64,000 nt of DNA from Schoenoplectus triqueter. Its lineage: Eukaryota; Streptophyta; Magnoliopsida; Poales; Cyperaceae. The notes beneath the pieces were generated by a model. The model had not been told where the DNA came from and did not search any database. It worked only from the letters and a program-made list of their open reading frames with translations. Positions 35,480 to 47,428 of the stretch are shown one piece after another (position 1 is the stretch's first letter; each line of letters opens with the position of its first letter). A program made the position numbers and the translations under genes. Location of the stretch: NCBI GenBank assembly GCA_964058805.1, contig CAXKVV010000062.1, positions 578,737-642,736 on the forward strand. The letters are read 5' to 3'.

Positions 35480-38400
35480 CTAGCCAGATGTATCAATCTC
35501 CTTCCCATGATCAACACTGATGACCCGTCTCAACCGTCTTAACCAAATTTCATAATCTATTGGGTAGGGTGTGCCACAAAGACTATCTACATAATCAGCA
35601 AATGCTTTCAAAACAGCTGATACATCACCAAGCCTCTGTTGTATGACCCGTTTCGACCACGAGCTCTCTCTCCATTGGAGGGCCTCTTCCACTGAATCCA
35701 GTTCTGGTGAGACCCCACCACAAGAAAAATATAATAAATAAATCAAACTCTCTGCATCAGAAGCTGCACATAGCTTCCCCTCCTGAAGAGCAAAAGTGGA
35801 AGAGTAGAAAAGATTCATTGATGGCCGGTCACGGTCCTCCAGAATCGCACGCCCCCACCCAATGAGAACGAAAAATGTTGTTCTTGACCCACTTGTGACC
35901 CGTATGACATTTTCAGGTCTTATGTCCCCGTGCCGTATACCTACTGATGAGGCAGCCGATATAGCAGCTAAGCAGTCATGACAACATTTCAGCGCTTCTT
36001 CAACTCCAAACAAACCCTTCCTTATCAAATCAGACACTGTCTCACCAACTGGTGAGGTAACCAAGATGGGGGTTCCACACCAGCGGTGACCGCAACTCAC
36101 CCCATTGCTTGGCTTGTTGCACTCACCTGGATGCACGACCCAGCCAGAAGAAACCATTTGTGGTATGTGCTTACTAGAAACACCTCTCTGTTGCATTAAG
36201 GTTAGCACCTTGGTCTGTCTTTGTACATGGTACCATGAGTTCATATTCTCCCAAGCAGGCTCAAGGTGAGAAGGACTTGACCCAACATATAGCATATAGA
36301 CTCTTGACGGTTCCTCCATGTGTATAGCGTGGTATATAGGTGGGTCACTGTCTGACAAAATACCATTTATTTCATATTCCTTTTGAGAAGTTGCATCTTC
36401 CACTGCTACTATTGAGCCAATTTCGAGCTTTAGTGTCTCTTCTGGTGGCCTGACATTAACCATCTCTTCCTGCACTTCAACTATTTCTGGGGAATAACTC
36501 CTATTCTGGAAACGGAATAATTCATTTCCGTTTACCATAGAAGAAGCAGCAGAACCAGAACCAGAATTGTTGACCAGAGCTCTTTCAGATCTCCGACTTT
36601 GTAAACGTGAACTGTGTTCTGTAGCTAGATCCTCCAAGGCATACTTTGGGGGTCCACAGAATTGCATTATTGAACAATAAGTTGCCAGTAAAATTTGAAG
36701 TGTACCAATATCTCCCCAATTGGCATTCCCAAGCTTATTCCAGATCCTATCCACAGGTGAAACAGTAATTTTGGCATGTGTTTTAATCCAATCGGCTGCA
36801 CAATCATATACATTACTTGAATCAAACTCTAGGGTTCTGATATCCCCTTCAACTTTCACCACACCTCCATACTGTGAATCAACCAAAAGTACATACACAC
36901 AACTTGAGTTACGTGCAGCTGTGCTTGATTTGCTAAGTCTACGTGAGAGCATAACCCGCAATGCATAAAATAGTGCCTCACTTAAGGCTAGGTAAGAAGG
37001 CCTTCGGCTGTGACTCTGACGTATCGAAAGGGTCCCAATATCTGGCCTCAGAAGAGCCAACTCCAGTATCTGATCCCATTTACCACGTGAAGACGATACA
37101 CCACTACTACTCAACCCCTTTAACAAGATAGCAGTTGCACAGATCCCATCCAAGTTACCACTTGCAATTGCCTTCTCTGCTGAGTAGAATTTTGAGCTTG
37201 TACTATGTATGCACGCCACAGTGAAAGGCGTGGCTGATTCATGTCCCCAAAATCTCTCCCACAAACCCTTCACTCCGGCATGTAAGAAATCTTCTATGGC
37301 AAGATGAGCTGTAGCCTCGACAGCATCTGATGTGGAGGCATAAAGTGCATTTGGCATTCTGACAAGTTGCTGAAAGGAAACTCCCTCAAGAGCATAATCA
37401 AAATTCTGAAGCTCAGCAAGGTCAAAAGGGACATCGAAAACTGGCTGCTGGGGCTCAGACTCATCAAAGCCCGATAGCCAATCTTTTAGGGCAAAGGTCA
37501 GGATCTCACAGTCAACAAACTTGCGAAGGAAATCTTTGCAAGCATGGGAGGAGGAGCCACGCAGATGACCTCGTGCAGACGCACTTGATCGTTTTGGGCC
37601 TGACCCAACTGATGTTCGATCAGGAGACCCACCTGAACAAAACAAAAATTAGATAATTTGCACATCACTGGCAACTGTAGTTTATTGACTAAAAGAAACC
37701 AGGCCCAAAATATGAAGAAACTAACTAAATTTTTTGTGAAGCTTATCAGTTATTTTCTGTCTTACTTTCTTCTAGCTTATTTGGTTGTATGTATTCAATT
37801 TCCAGCCTATAACTAATACCAAATGCCATGGGAGAGAAAGATTTGAACTGTAAATAAACATCGCATGCAAGATGCATTACAAAGTTAAACACTACACATG
37901 CTTCAGTATCAGTAACCACTAACCAATGATTTATCACACTATGGAATGAATAAAGTTGATATCAATATACAAAATCCTGCTCAACAATCCACCTGTTTTT
38001 CATCTTCTTAAACATCCATATGAAAAAACATATAAATAATATAATTACTGCAGTAATCAATATTATTATAGTTCCAGTTCTGGCATGACCTTCTTTCTAA
38101 TTATTTGCTTTGTCTTTAATCCATGTACCTAAGGTACATTAATGAAATTTAAGAACAAAACAAGTATCATAAATGTTCCTTCCTAAATTGCCCCCAATAT
38201 GAAATCAGTATGACATAAATGATCTCATTGACTAGTCTATTGGCTAAAGAAGCCTTCCACAATCAATAAAGAAAAGATCTTTAATTAAAGGCTGCTCGAT
38301 TGGTTCAACAACTTCTGTCAAGTTGTACTTAAAAAACAAACTGATTTTCTGCATACAACGAGAAGTCTATGAAAACAAGCTTAGACATGGAACAACAGGT

Positions 38401-38754
38401 TACAAAAATATGGTAATTCTTAACAACTTCCATTTAGAAATCCAACAAAAAATTGAAGTTCCAATATATACAACCTTCAACGAAATTCTATCCTAGACCC
38501 AAAAGAGGGGGCAGAAAAGAGCATAGATAGACACAGTTTCGAATAATAACTCGAAAAAAGAAAAAAAAAAAAAAAAAACCCGAGAAATATCAGATCTACA
38601 AATACATCGAGCCGAGAGGTCAGACATTCACTCGCAAAAATAGACCAAAACGAGGTCTTCCAATAACTCATCTTCCCAAAAAGTTCAAATTCGTTTCATC
38701 TCCAAGTAGGGAAAGAGGTGTGAGGTAGTAACCGTTCAGCTAATTACCTTCCAT
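35480..38754 (-). CDS. Atypical (FunK1-like) protein-kinase-domain protein, two coding exons
   Basis: The coding sequence is the reverse complement of 38748-38754 joined to 35480-37632, giving 719 residues. Exon 1 encodes only ATG GAA G; the donor GTAATT follows, and exon 2 begins after the pyrimidine-rich acceptor TTTTGTTCAG at 37633. The longer open frame to 37645 starts at TTG inside the intron and is not used. The C-terminal third holds a kinase-like catalytic loop, HGDIRPEN at residues 570-577 (HxDxxPxN form). Where an Mg-binding DFG would be expected there is IGWG (593-596), so catalysis is doubtful. The N-terminal 400 residues have no domain I recognise. No signal peptide or membrane span is seen. 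I infer a conserved plant protein of unknown role. Confidence 0.88.
37633..38747 (-). other. Intron 1 of the kinase-like gene
   Basis: The intron is 1115 nt with GT at 38747-38746 and AG at 37634-37633. Positions 37808-38400 are related to the block at 14184-14815. Confidence 0.85.
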
Positions 38755-38775
38755 TAGAGGCGGATCAAAGCTAAG

Positions 38776-38784
38776 CTAGGGTTT
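38776..38784 (-). promoter_or_regulatory. telo-box (AAACCCTAG) in the leader of the kinase-like gene
   Basis: On the minus strand AAACCCTAG lies about 22 nt before the start codon. Telo-boxes of this sequence are frequent near the transcription start of plant housekeeping and growth-related genes. Confidence 0.5.
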
Positions 38785-38785
38785 G

Positions 38786-38848
38786 TCAAGCCGAAAATTG
38801 ATTCTGTTTTGTTCTCCCAATTCGGCTCCGTCCTCCGAGAAAGAACAT
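38786..38848 (-). CDS. Possible 20-codon upstream ORF in the leader
   Basis: An ATG at 38848 opens a frame that stops with TGA at 38786, before the main ATG at 38754. If the transcript starts upstream, in the GA-rich leader (about 38860-39030), this uORF would be scanned first and could lower translation. It is not in frame with the main product. Confidence 0.35.
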   Translation of the reverse strand: MFFLGGRSRIGRTKQNQFSA

Positions 38849-39683
38849 CCGTCGCCACAGAATTTCTCTCTCCTGTCGCTCTTTCAGTCTTTCTCCCTTT
38901 CTCTCACTAGACCTGCTCTAAATAAAAATTCGGTAATTAATCTCTCTCCCTCTCTATTGTTTTTCAGTTCTGAGTGACGGCTAGTTAAATACTAGTAGAG
39001 AGATATACTGAGAGAGAGAGAGTGCGGGAGTGATGAGAATCCTTGGATTCTTTGTGTCTGTTATCACTATAAGAGTATGAAAAGTACCATAACAAGGTAA
39101 TCTACATGGTAACAACACAGACGTCTACTTTAGTTGCTATAGAAGACGTATAATTTGTAGGAGGTAATAGACGAGACGAGACGATATGACGCGCATGAGA
39201 TAAATAAACGGGACGCGAGAATATGGAGGGATGGTATTACTAATTATCGACTTTGTTTCCTCCGTTCCTTTATCTTTTTCTATGAATTTTATTCTGCGCT
39301 AGTATGTAGGAGTACAAAAAATTTCATAATTTATTCGATATTTGATTTGATTTTAGTTCAAATTTAGTTAGCTCAATTAGATTTTTTTTTATCAGTTTGA
39401 TTCAAATTTAGTTTGATAATATTTTAATGAACTAGTTAATAATATAATTAATTTTTTTATAAAATTAATAAAATATTATTAATTTATTTTTATTAGTTAT
39501 TTTTTCAAATTTTAAATTATTTTAGCTCTAACTATTTATAATAATATAAAAATTTAAATAATTGAGTTCTATCTGCAGTATGATTTAGCTAAACTGTCAA
39601 AGCAGAAAGTTAGTAAAGAAACCCTTTTTCAGTTCAATATTTTTCTACTCACATAAGGTGTCTTCGTGTAGCATGTGTCCTTA
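38849..39683. other. Leader/promoter region of the kinase-like gene, then intergenic DNA
   Basis: CT-rich on the plus strand (GA-rich in the gene's sense) at about 38870-39030, typical of a plant leader or core promoter. Beyond about 39250 it is AT-rich with no recognised feature. Confidence 0.45.
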
Positions 39684-39959
39684 GAGCATCCGCATTGGTG
39701 TCGACTATCAAAATTAAATTTTTATATCATGTCATTAATTGACAATTTATTTTAAAGAGTGACATCCTTAAATAGAACGAAATTGTCAAAATTATACTTT
39801 CGTAATTAATTTTTTGCTTCTTCGCTGACGTGGCTTGTCAAATGAATTATCAAATTTAGATAATAGTCTAATTTTACCTAGTCTCTGCATCCCTGAAATT
39901 CAAATAACAATTGTCAAATGAGATTTAACAATTAATTTAATAATGAGATGCGGATGCTC
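39684..39959. mobile_element. Tourist-like MITE (PIF/Harbinger) with TTA target duplication
   Basis: The 276-bp element has terminal inverted repeats GAGCATCCGCAT and ATGCGGATGCTC and is flanked on both sides by TTA (39681-39683 and 39960-39962). This is the classic Tourist/PIF-Harbinger signature. There is no coding capacity. Confidence 0.85.
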
Positions 39960-40265
39960 TTATACACACAGCCAACAATTGATGAAAACTGAGTAGACTG
40001 CTTCTGAACATCGAAATCTATCTTCGCTTCTAACTTTCATCATTTCATAATAATGCATGATGAGGCGCGAAGTGAGCGCTTTATTCAAAAGGTCATTTTT
40101 TTATTTTTCTTTTATTTGTGTTGTGAGAGGCAAAAAATTTAATTCTCTAAAAAAGATCATTCACTGATTCTTGAATGATTTAGTTTGAATTTAATTTAAT
40201 TTAAAATAATTTTAAATCGAATTAGTACGGAGTTTAGTTTGGTCAAATTTGATTTGTTTGTAGAC

Positions 40266-40665
40266 AGGAGTGTCAATGTGTCGGATCGAGTTATTATTAT
40301 TTTATTATTTTTGATCTGACTCGACCCGTTTAAATTCGGATCAAAAAATCTTGATTCATACCCGACCCGACCTATATAAAATAACTAAGTGTTTATTAAT
40401 TATATATATAATATTAAGTAATTAAATATTAGTTAATTAATAATTAATCTTAATTACTATATAATTATGGTATATTTAAGCTTTAATTAGTACTAAATCA
40501 TAAAATTACTGTAAAAAACATAATTAAATAGGTAGGTTGGTTGATCCAAATCCAACCTGACTCAATTCGGGGGTTAAAAAAATTAGATCTGTGTCAGGTT
40601 CATTTATTGTCAAATTATGTCAGATTGGGACAAGTTCGAATCGGATCTGATTAACCCGTAGAATC
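40266..40665. mobile_element. MITE, family D, copy
   Basis: Starts AGGAGTGTCAATGTGTCGG, carries CCCGACCCGAC subterminal motifs and the family's AT-rich centre (AAGCTTTAATTAGTACTAAATC also occurs, with changes, in the 29889 and 47092 copies). The right end is poorly defined. Confidence 0.6.
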
Positions 40666-41979
40666 AGCTCATTAATTGACCTACTATTATGTACCTGAAA
40701 CATCAGCTGTTGTAACTGGAAGGTTTATTAAAAACAAATCTTAGGCTTCAATACAGACAAACAAGCTTGTCCAATTTGAAATACTTTGGTATTAAAAGAC
40801 AAGCAATCTATGTTTAGTTTGATGTACTAACTTCTCAATATTTGTCATCAGAACTATTTTAACAAGACATTATTGATGAGACCTAAGTTTATCATAAACA
40901 GAATAATATATTTCAACATAATATTTCCTATATTCAAGTATTCTCTCTCCTCATTGTAGACTAATATTATAGAAAATTAAGTATTTTATCTTTCATCTGA
41001 CTTATATTATTTTACTTTTTCTTATGGAATAAGGCTCCGTAAACTATAGTATATATTATTTTTTTATATTATAATCTTAGAATTCAAACATATGTCACTC
41101 CCAAGAGAGGAGAGACCCATTATCATTTTTCATCTAGCTTATTAATCCAAGTCAAACTTGAAGGAGGTAGTTCAATCATGCTAAAATAGTGGGAAAAAAC
41201 AGAATTATGATGTAAAAATAATGGAAGGAAAATGAAATTAGATAAATTTGCAAAAAAAAATGCAATAATGAATATGCAATCAAAATCTACTCTTTTTAAC
41301 AGTACGCCTTCTATAATTTATGCCACCATATTGCATGGAACCATTTAAAATAAAAAAAAAATCGCAAATAAAATCATTCAATCTTAAATGTTCACAAAAT
41401 ATTTGCCGATAAGATTTTTAACTTGTAATTATTTTTCCCGGAGTAAGTAACTTTTAGTCAGTAAACAAAGAACTTCTTATATTTTGAAATATCTCGCTAA
41501 ACTCTAACTATGCAATGCAAGTAGGCATATGGAAGAAGATAAATGTCCTCTTTTTTAGCTCCATTATACTGTATGTTTTTTTAGATATAATGATATAGAA
41601 TAAATAAAACTCAAATAATCGAGTCAAATTGTTACATTTGGTGGATATTAACTTTTTCCTACACGCATATAAATAATTACCGGGCCTTAACTTGCTTCAT
41701 TCTCAGGGAATAAAAATGCTGAAATAAAATTCAAAAATTATCTAATCATAAGTTTATAACTCCCTGATTCTTATTAAAAGATGTTGGCGTATTACAATTA
41801 TTTGTGTGCATGCTGTCCAACAATTTAATTATTTTAACTTCAGATATAGTTTTGTTCACTTCTATTATTTTAAATATGGAAGCCTATTAGAATTTGAAAG
41901 AGGAAACGTATCTCAACATATTCAAGTGTAAGAGATAATAACAATTACAATGGCAATAAATAAAGAAAAGGGATCAGGA
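40666..41979. other. AT-rich intergenic DNA
   Basis: No gene or clear repeat is recognised in this stretch. Confidence 0.4.
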
Positions 41980-42334
41980 CTTGCTTTAGTGATATCTGAT
42001 ACCACTAATTTATTTTGTCTTTATATTTTAAAATTAAATACTCAAATATCAAATCCAAATGTTGATCTAATTGATTTTTATAATAGATGCATGCTTGTAG
42101 AATTTTATAATTTTTTGAGCAGACCTCATCAACTATGATTGATTAATTTTTATGCATTCATTTTGTTATTGAATTAGCATAAAATGAATTTTACAAATCA
42201 TAAAATTTTACAAACATATATTTATCATAACAATGAACAAAGACAAACAGTTTGAATCAAAATTTTAAGTATTAACTTTTGAAATATAAATTGAAAAGTA
42301 AATTAATGATATCGGACATCACTAAGACCAGCAG
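41980..42334. mobile_element. MITE, family C, copy 2
   Basis: The left end TTGCTTTAGTGATATC and right end GACATCACTAAGACCAGC are inverted repeats. The interior matches the 8055-8440 element in parts, including CAAATATCAAATYCAA and the CATAAAATG region. Confidence 0.65.
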
Positions 42335-42335
42335 T

Positions 42336-42504
42336 TTTTTATATATAATAATTATAATAATTATATTATTAATAATAAGAGTGATAAAAGCAAAATTTGC
42401 TTCACACCACTATTAGTGGCGTTGTGTCATTTGTATATTTTAAATTTTATTTTTATCACTCTTATCATTAATAATATAATTATTATAATTATTATATAAA
42501 AAAA
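42336..42504. repeat. Long hairpin directly adjoining the family C element
   Basis: The arms at 42336-42389 and 42451-42504 are about 54 bp and nearly perfectly complementary, around a roughly 61-nt loop that itself contains a CCACTATTAGTGG palindrome. Confidence 0.85.
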
Positions 42505-42509
42505 CGGCT

Positions 42510-43293
42510 AAGATGAGTGACATCAAATTCCTTCTGATAAATAAATTTAATAATTATAAAAAAAAAAGTACTTCCGGTGCGCTGTTTGTCCAATAATTAC
42601 GTGTACCTGGAGTACTTGTCTAGAGTATGGATTGTAACTACCAATCATCACTTAACCGCATATACGTATCACATATGTGAACACAAACTTGTAGACTTTG
42701 TGAGGCAAAGTTGTGAGCCTCAATTTCCTACGCTTAAATCAAGCTTCATTAATTCAATATTAAATAACTGCGATAAAAATGATCCTACAAATAAGTCGCA
42801 TGTACTTGCTGTTCAGTTGTTGCCATATTATCTGACGTGGCAGTTCCCTCTTCAGCGGGTTTTCTGAATGGCATTTTGCATATGTCCTCCCCTTACCCAG
42901 TACATTTTTGGGGCCCACTGGTTAATATTTTCTGACGCTATATAAGACAGGGCCTGTACTCTCTAGTCTCTAGCCTGCGAATGGAGCACAATCCAATTAA
43001 ATGCAACACTAGAAAAGTACAAATTTCTCAATAAAAAATTATTTTGCCTACTTACTAATATAACATAATAAAGAAATATAAAAATTTCAGGTATGCATTG
43101 TAATTTTCCAAAGTTATTTGCTCAGAGAAATATTAGCAAACGACTTTACAGAGTTACAGGCTTCCACTATGTACTTTTGTCCCCACATGCTTTCACGATT
43201 TAAGCGTAATTAGGTTCTATTCAGCTGGTTCCAAAAAAAAAAGGTACGATGGCTTTCATATTATGAGAGAATTATTTACCTCCATAACAACAT
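42510..43293. other. Intergenic DNA
   Basis: No gene is recognised. A 96-codon frame at 42577-42867 lacks a domain and any flanking splice or promoter support. A TATATAAGAC sequence near 42940 could be a stray TATA box. Confidence 0.4.
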
Positions 43294-43301
43294 ATTGCAA
43301 C

Positions 43302-43816
43302 TAGAGTTTTGAAATGGACCGTCTGATTCAATCTGTTTCGGACCGATCCGTGATCGTGGATCGGACCGTAGCTAAATCCATACTAGTTTTGTGCCCTACC
43401 ACGGTCTGGTCCAACAATGAGCCGGTTCTCCCTTCACCTAAAACCAGACTATGTAGAATCGTTCCGTGCGGACCTGTGGACCAGATCGGACCATCCCGTG
43501 GACCGTGACCCAGACCAATTTTTTATAATTTTTAAGTATTATTCCATTTTTAAACAATTAAAAATATAAAAATAATTCAATGAAAATTATTATTTATAAA
43601 ATATCATAATTTTTTTCCAAATTTCATAATTTTTTGAATTTATAAAAACAAAACGGATCGGACCGTGCCGACCCGTAGGGGTCCGGCCCCCAGGGGCTAA
43701 CGGTGGGACGGATTTGATTTTTCTGTGTTTGGACTGTCTAGGACCGTCTCTTATAGACCGTGTCGGACCGTGGACCGCCCGGATTTGGACCGGCCCGAAC
43801 GGTTTGCAAAACACTA
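43302..43816. mobile_element. hAT-like MITE rich in GGACCG motifs
   Basis: The terminal inverted repeats TAGAGTTTTGAAA and TTTGCAAAACACTA bound a 515-bp element, with an 8-bp target duplication of one mismatch (ATTGCAAC at 43294-43301, TTTGCAAC at 43817-43824). Both halves are filled with GGACCG/CGGTCC motifs and are much richer in G and C than the surroundings, separated by an AT-rich centre. Confidence 0.8.
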
Positions 43817-44079
43817 TTTGCAACCGTATGTTCTTTATTATTTACTCTCTTTTTTCCTCTGTTGATGGATTGTGATATATTTCAACAGGAAAGTTGAGTA
43901 CCATACTATCCACATCAACTTGTTGTAAGAGTTGATGTGAATATTAGTCTAATCAACAATTAAATAAACGATGAATACTTCTTCTTTTTTTCAGTTCCTT
44001 TTAATGATTGAGACAGCTATTCAATTATTGGAACATAAATTCCACAAAATTAATTGAATTGACCTACTATGAAGAAAAG

Positions 44080-44100
44080 GAATATATATATATATATATA
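44080..44100. repeat. (TA)n microsatellite
   Basis: A TA-dinucleotide run abuts the left end of a family A element. Confidence 0.9.
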
Positions 44101-44509
44101 GTAAAATTATCATGCTCCTAGGAGTACAGAGTTCATCCGTGATTTTAGCTCAAAAAATATGTCAAATGGTCTCCAAACTTTGATTTATCACTCTCATTAA
44201 ATTATTCATATTAAAATCTTATGGGGTATAAAAATTTGGAGTATTTTGAATTTTCTAAGTTGTTCTTTTTAATTTTTAAAAATAATGTACAAATATTGAA
44301 TATTTTATTATTATTTTTAGAGTTAATTTTCAAAAATTAAAAAGTGAGACTTAAAAAACTCAAAATGCCTCATTTTTTTGTAACCCATATGATTTCAATA
44401 TGAAGAATTTAATGAGAGTGATAAATCAAAATTTGGATATCATTTGATAAATAATTTTTGAGATAGGATTACGGAGGGGCTCCGTACTCCTAAGAGCACA
44501 CTAGCTTTA

Positions 44510-44513
<4 letters not shown>
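44100..44513. mobile_element. MITE, family A (copy 2)
   Basis: The foldback ends are AGTAAAATTATCATGCTCCT on the left and the complement of GAGTAAAGCTAGTGTGCTC on the right. The interior shares with the 10075 copy TTAATTTTTAAAAATAATGT and AGAATTTAATGAGAGTGATA. It is bounded by TA repeats on both sides. Confidence 0.8.
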
Positions 44514-44576
<63 letters not shown>

Positions 44577-44580
44577 TGTG
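44513..44580. repeat. Compound (TA)n(GA)n(GT)n microsatellite
   Basis: About 40 bp of TA is followed by about 22 bp of GA and a short GT run, lying exactly between the family A and family B elements. Confidence 0.95.
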
Positions 44581-44581
44581 T

Positions 44582-44949
44582 GTTATGCTACGATTAGTCA
44601 CGAAATATAAAACATCGTATCTCCCGTTTTCAAATTTAAAATACTGATCCGACCGTTAAAAGTGTTCTTCATATTGAAATATGTTTGGAGATCAAATTTT
44701 ATATTTTTTAGAAATATTTTTATTTTTTTGAGGATTAGAAAATCATTCTTATTAAAAATCATAAACTCAATGCATTTTCATCCCCTAAAAAAATAGAATT
44801 TTTTTTTAAAAAATATAAAATTTGGTCTCCAAACATATTTCAATATGGAGAATATTTTTAACGGTCAGATCAGTGTTTTGAATTCAGAAATGGGAGATAC
44901 GATGCGAAGTACAAAAATATTTTGTATTTCGCGACTAACCGTAGCATAA
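44582..44949. mobile_element. MITE, family B (copy 2)
   Basis: The ends GTTATGCTACGATTAGTCAC and GCGACTAACCGTAGCATAAC are inverted repeats, and the interior shares GATCCGACCGTTAAAAGTGT and GGTCTCCAAACATA with the 10968-11472 copy. It is followed by about 58 bp of TA repeats. Confidence 0.85.

Positions 44950-44952
<3 letters not shown>

Positions 44953-45011
<59 letters not shown>
44953..45011. repeat. (TA)n microsatellite
   Basis: A nearly pure TA run of about 58 bp directly follows the family B element. Confidence 0.95.
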
Positions 45012-45013
<2 letters not shown>

Positions 45014-45550
45014 CACAAGTTCAAATTTGCTATTTATTCTCGACCAAAACTGTAAAATTAATCTTTCTTTTTCCATTTATACCATCTGATTAAAAACTGT
45101 TAAATAGATTTTCTATTGTAAACTTGATCATTGTATATATATTTTATATTAGTTGGTTAGTCAACATGATTTTCAATTATAGTTCTCGGCATCAAATCCA
45201 GCTAGATTTCTTCACAAAATAATTTCCTTCTTTGAATGGTTTTCAACATGATGGATTTGTGAACTTTACTCTATCAAATTATAGGATTATAAATTTTTGA
45301 TGACTTTTATTAAATCAATTGATTTAAAATCGAATGATTAAAAAAAGAATAATCCTATAATTTGGATAAAATCGAAAATGAAAGCCGCTGCACGCCAATT
45401 TCCCCGACCTTTTAAGTTTAAAAATATTGCTCTCAGAAAGAGCATTAACAAATTTGAAAGGCATTATTCTCGTCCTTAAACTTTTTTAATTTATATTAAA
45501 TTGGTCCTACATTTAAAATTCATAGGAAATAAATTATAGTTTCACAACAT

Positions 45551-45930
45551 TAAGGGTGAGGATCACTTGATAATTGGTTATTTTGACAATCTTGATAATG
45601 GACTCTTAAAATAAATATTGAAAAATATTATAGATATGTTTTTTTACTTGTAGATTGATAGTGATTCAAATTTCATGCAATTTATTATTATTTAATAGTC
45701 CATCAAAAACTAATAAATTATAATCATTGTAAATTATATAAAATTTTGATGGTCTTTGATGGACTAACAAACGATAATGAAACTAAATGAAAATTAAAAC
45801 ATTATCAATCTATAAGTAAAGGAATATATCTATAAATTTGTTTTCTATTTTTAAGATTTTTTATGTTTATCGAAGATTTCATTTTCTAGATTGTCAAAAT
45901 AACCCATTGTCAAGTGATTCCCACCCTATT
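45551..45930. mobile_element. Foldback MITE (GGTTATTTTGACAATC arms)
   Basis: The left end AAGGGTGAGGATCACTTGA and right end TCAAGTGATTCCCACCCT are complementary. The pairing extends through GGTTATTTTGACAATC and, farther in, through the TATAGATAT and TAGATTGATA blocks. A 3-bp ATT flanks both ends and may be the target duplication. Confidence 0.75.
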
Positions 45931-47091
45931 ATTAATTTAAATTAATAATTTCATAAATTGGGTGATAACATCATTTGTTACCTTAAGTATATTATTATAA
46001 ATATATAGAATGTTCAGAAATAGATTTTGAATATTACACAGCTCTGTATATTCATTTATCAAATAATAATAAATACTTTTGTGCAATTGTAAATTAATTA
46101 AAGACAGTATGTGCACATACATATTATCAAAAATATCATAAGATATACCATTATGATATGGATATGAATGATGTAATAGTTGTCGGACCAATTTGTTACA
46201 AATAAAACATTCATGGACCAAAATGATAAGCTAGTGACATTTCAAAGACTAAAATGATACTTTGAACTAAATGACCAAAATAGTAACCGAATAAGGATGA
46301 AATTAATATTTTAATAAATGTTTCATTTAAGTCTCTTGAAGTTTATCTAGAGAGAGAGAAAGAGGTGAATCTTTTTCGTTATTTTTCTTAGATATGCATG
46401 AAAAAAATAAATTATAACCGGAGTGATTCTTGTTTATAGTTGTCTAGACTAACGAGCTTTTTTTCTCACGCAAACTGCATCTAATGATCTAATGATCTAA
46501 TCTCCTAATTCTCATTTCATCCTTTAACTTCAATCGTTGAACACCAATTGTTGCTGTAGTGCACATATACTTTTCAAGCATTGATGAGCATTTATTTGGT
46601 ACATTTGCGGGTAATATATTAGGCGATGTCATCAATAGTTGAAAGAAAATACGACTATTTCACTATGAATTAATAAATAAAAAATGAATTATCTGTTACA
46701 TGGTCCTTACAACAAATTCTGCCAAAAATGTCATTGATTAAAAAAAAATTCCCATTATCATCCAAAGTGAATTTTCTAATCGACAATTTCTTAAGACATA
46801 TTTTATTTTTTAGGAGGATCCGTAACAGAAAATCAAAATAATAATATTTTTTTTTCAGGAGTCAATAATGAAAAGATCATCCTACTAACACCAAAAGACT
46901 AGAGAACCCCTTCAATAAAAGTTGTAACTCGCTCTCTGCTTGAGAGGATTTGTAATACTGATCATACCAAGCACCAAACAACAACCTACACAAGAAATGT
47001 TTAAAAGTACAATCGTCATTACTATTATTAATCTAACTAACTGATTCTTTATAGATTATTAAATCAAATAAATTCATGAATGTCATAATTA
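45931..47091. other. AT-rich intergenic DNA
   Basis: No gene is recognised. A 94-codon minus-strand frame (46221-45937) is low-complexity and unsupported. Confidence 0.4.
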
Positions 47092-47428
47092 GGGATGTCA
47101 ATTATCGATCCGACCCGAATCCGACAACCCGATATGATCCGAAGATAAATGGGTTGGATATGAGTTTAATTTTTTTGACCCGAATAGAGTCGAGTTGGCC
47201 CGACCCGATTAATTATATTTTTTAAAGTAATTTTATGATTCAATACTAATTAAAGCTTAAATATATACTAATTAAGATTAATTAAAAATTAATTAATACT
47301 TAATTGCTTAAAATCGTATAAAATAATTAATAATTAATTAATTATTTTACATGAATTGAGTTCGCATCAGGTCAAAAAAATAATAAAATAATATGATCCG
47401 ACCCGAACTGATCTATTGACACCCATAA
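47092..47428. mobile_element. MITE, family D, copy in opposite orientation
   Basis: The ends AGGGATGTCAAT and ATTGACACCC are inverted repeats, and ATAATT occurs immediately outside both. GACCCGACC-type motifs lie near both ends around an AT-rich centre matching the other copies in reverse complement. Confidence 0.7.

Noticed and set aside
37633..37645. In-frame upstream extension of the kinase-like exon 2.
   Set aside because: It begins with TTG, not ATG, and lies inside a well-formed splice acceptor; the spliced ATG GAA G start explains the frame better.
42577..42867. 96-codon plus-strand frame.
   Set aside because: No domain, no codon-use or splice support, and it lies in a region of MITEs.
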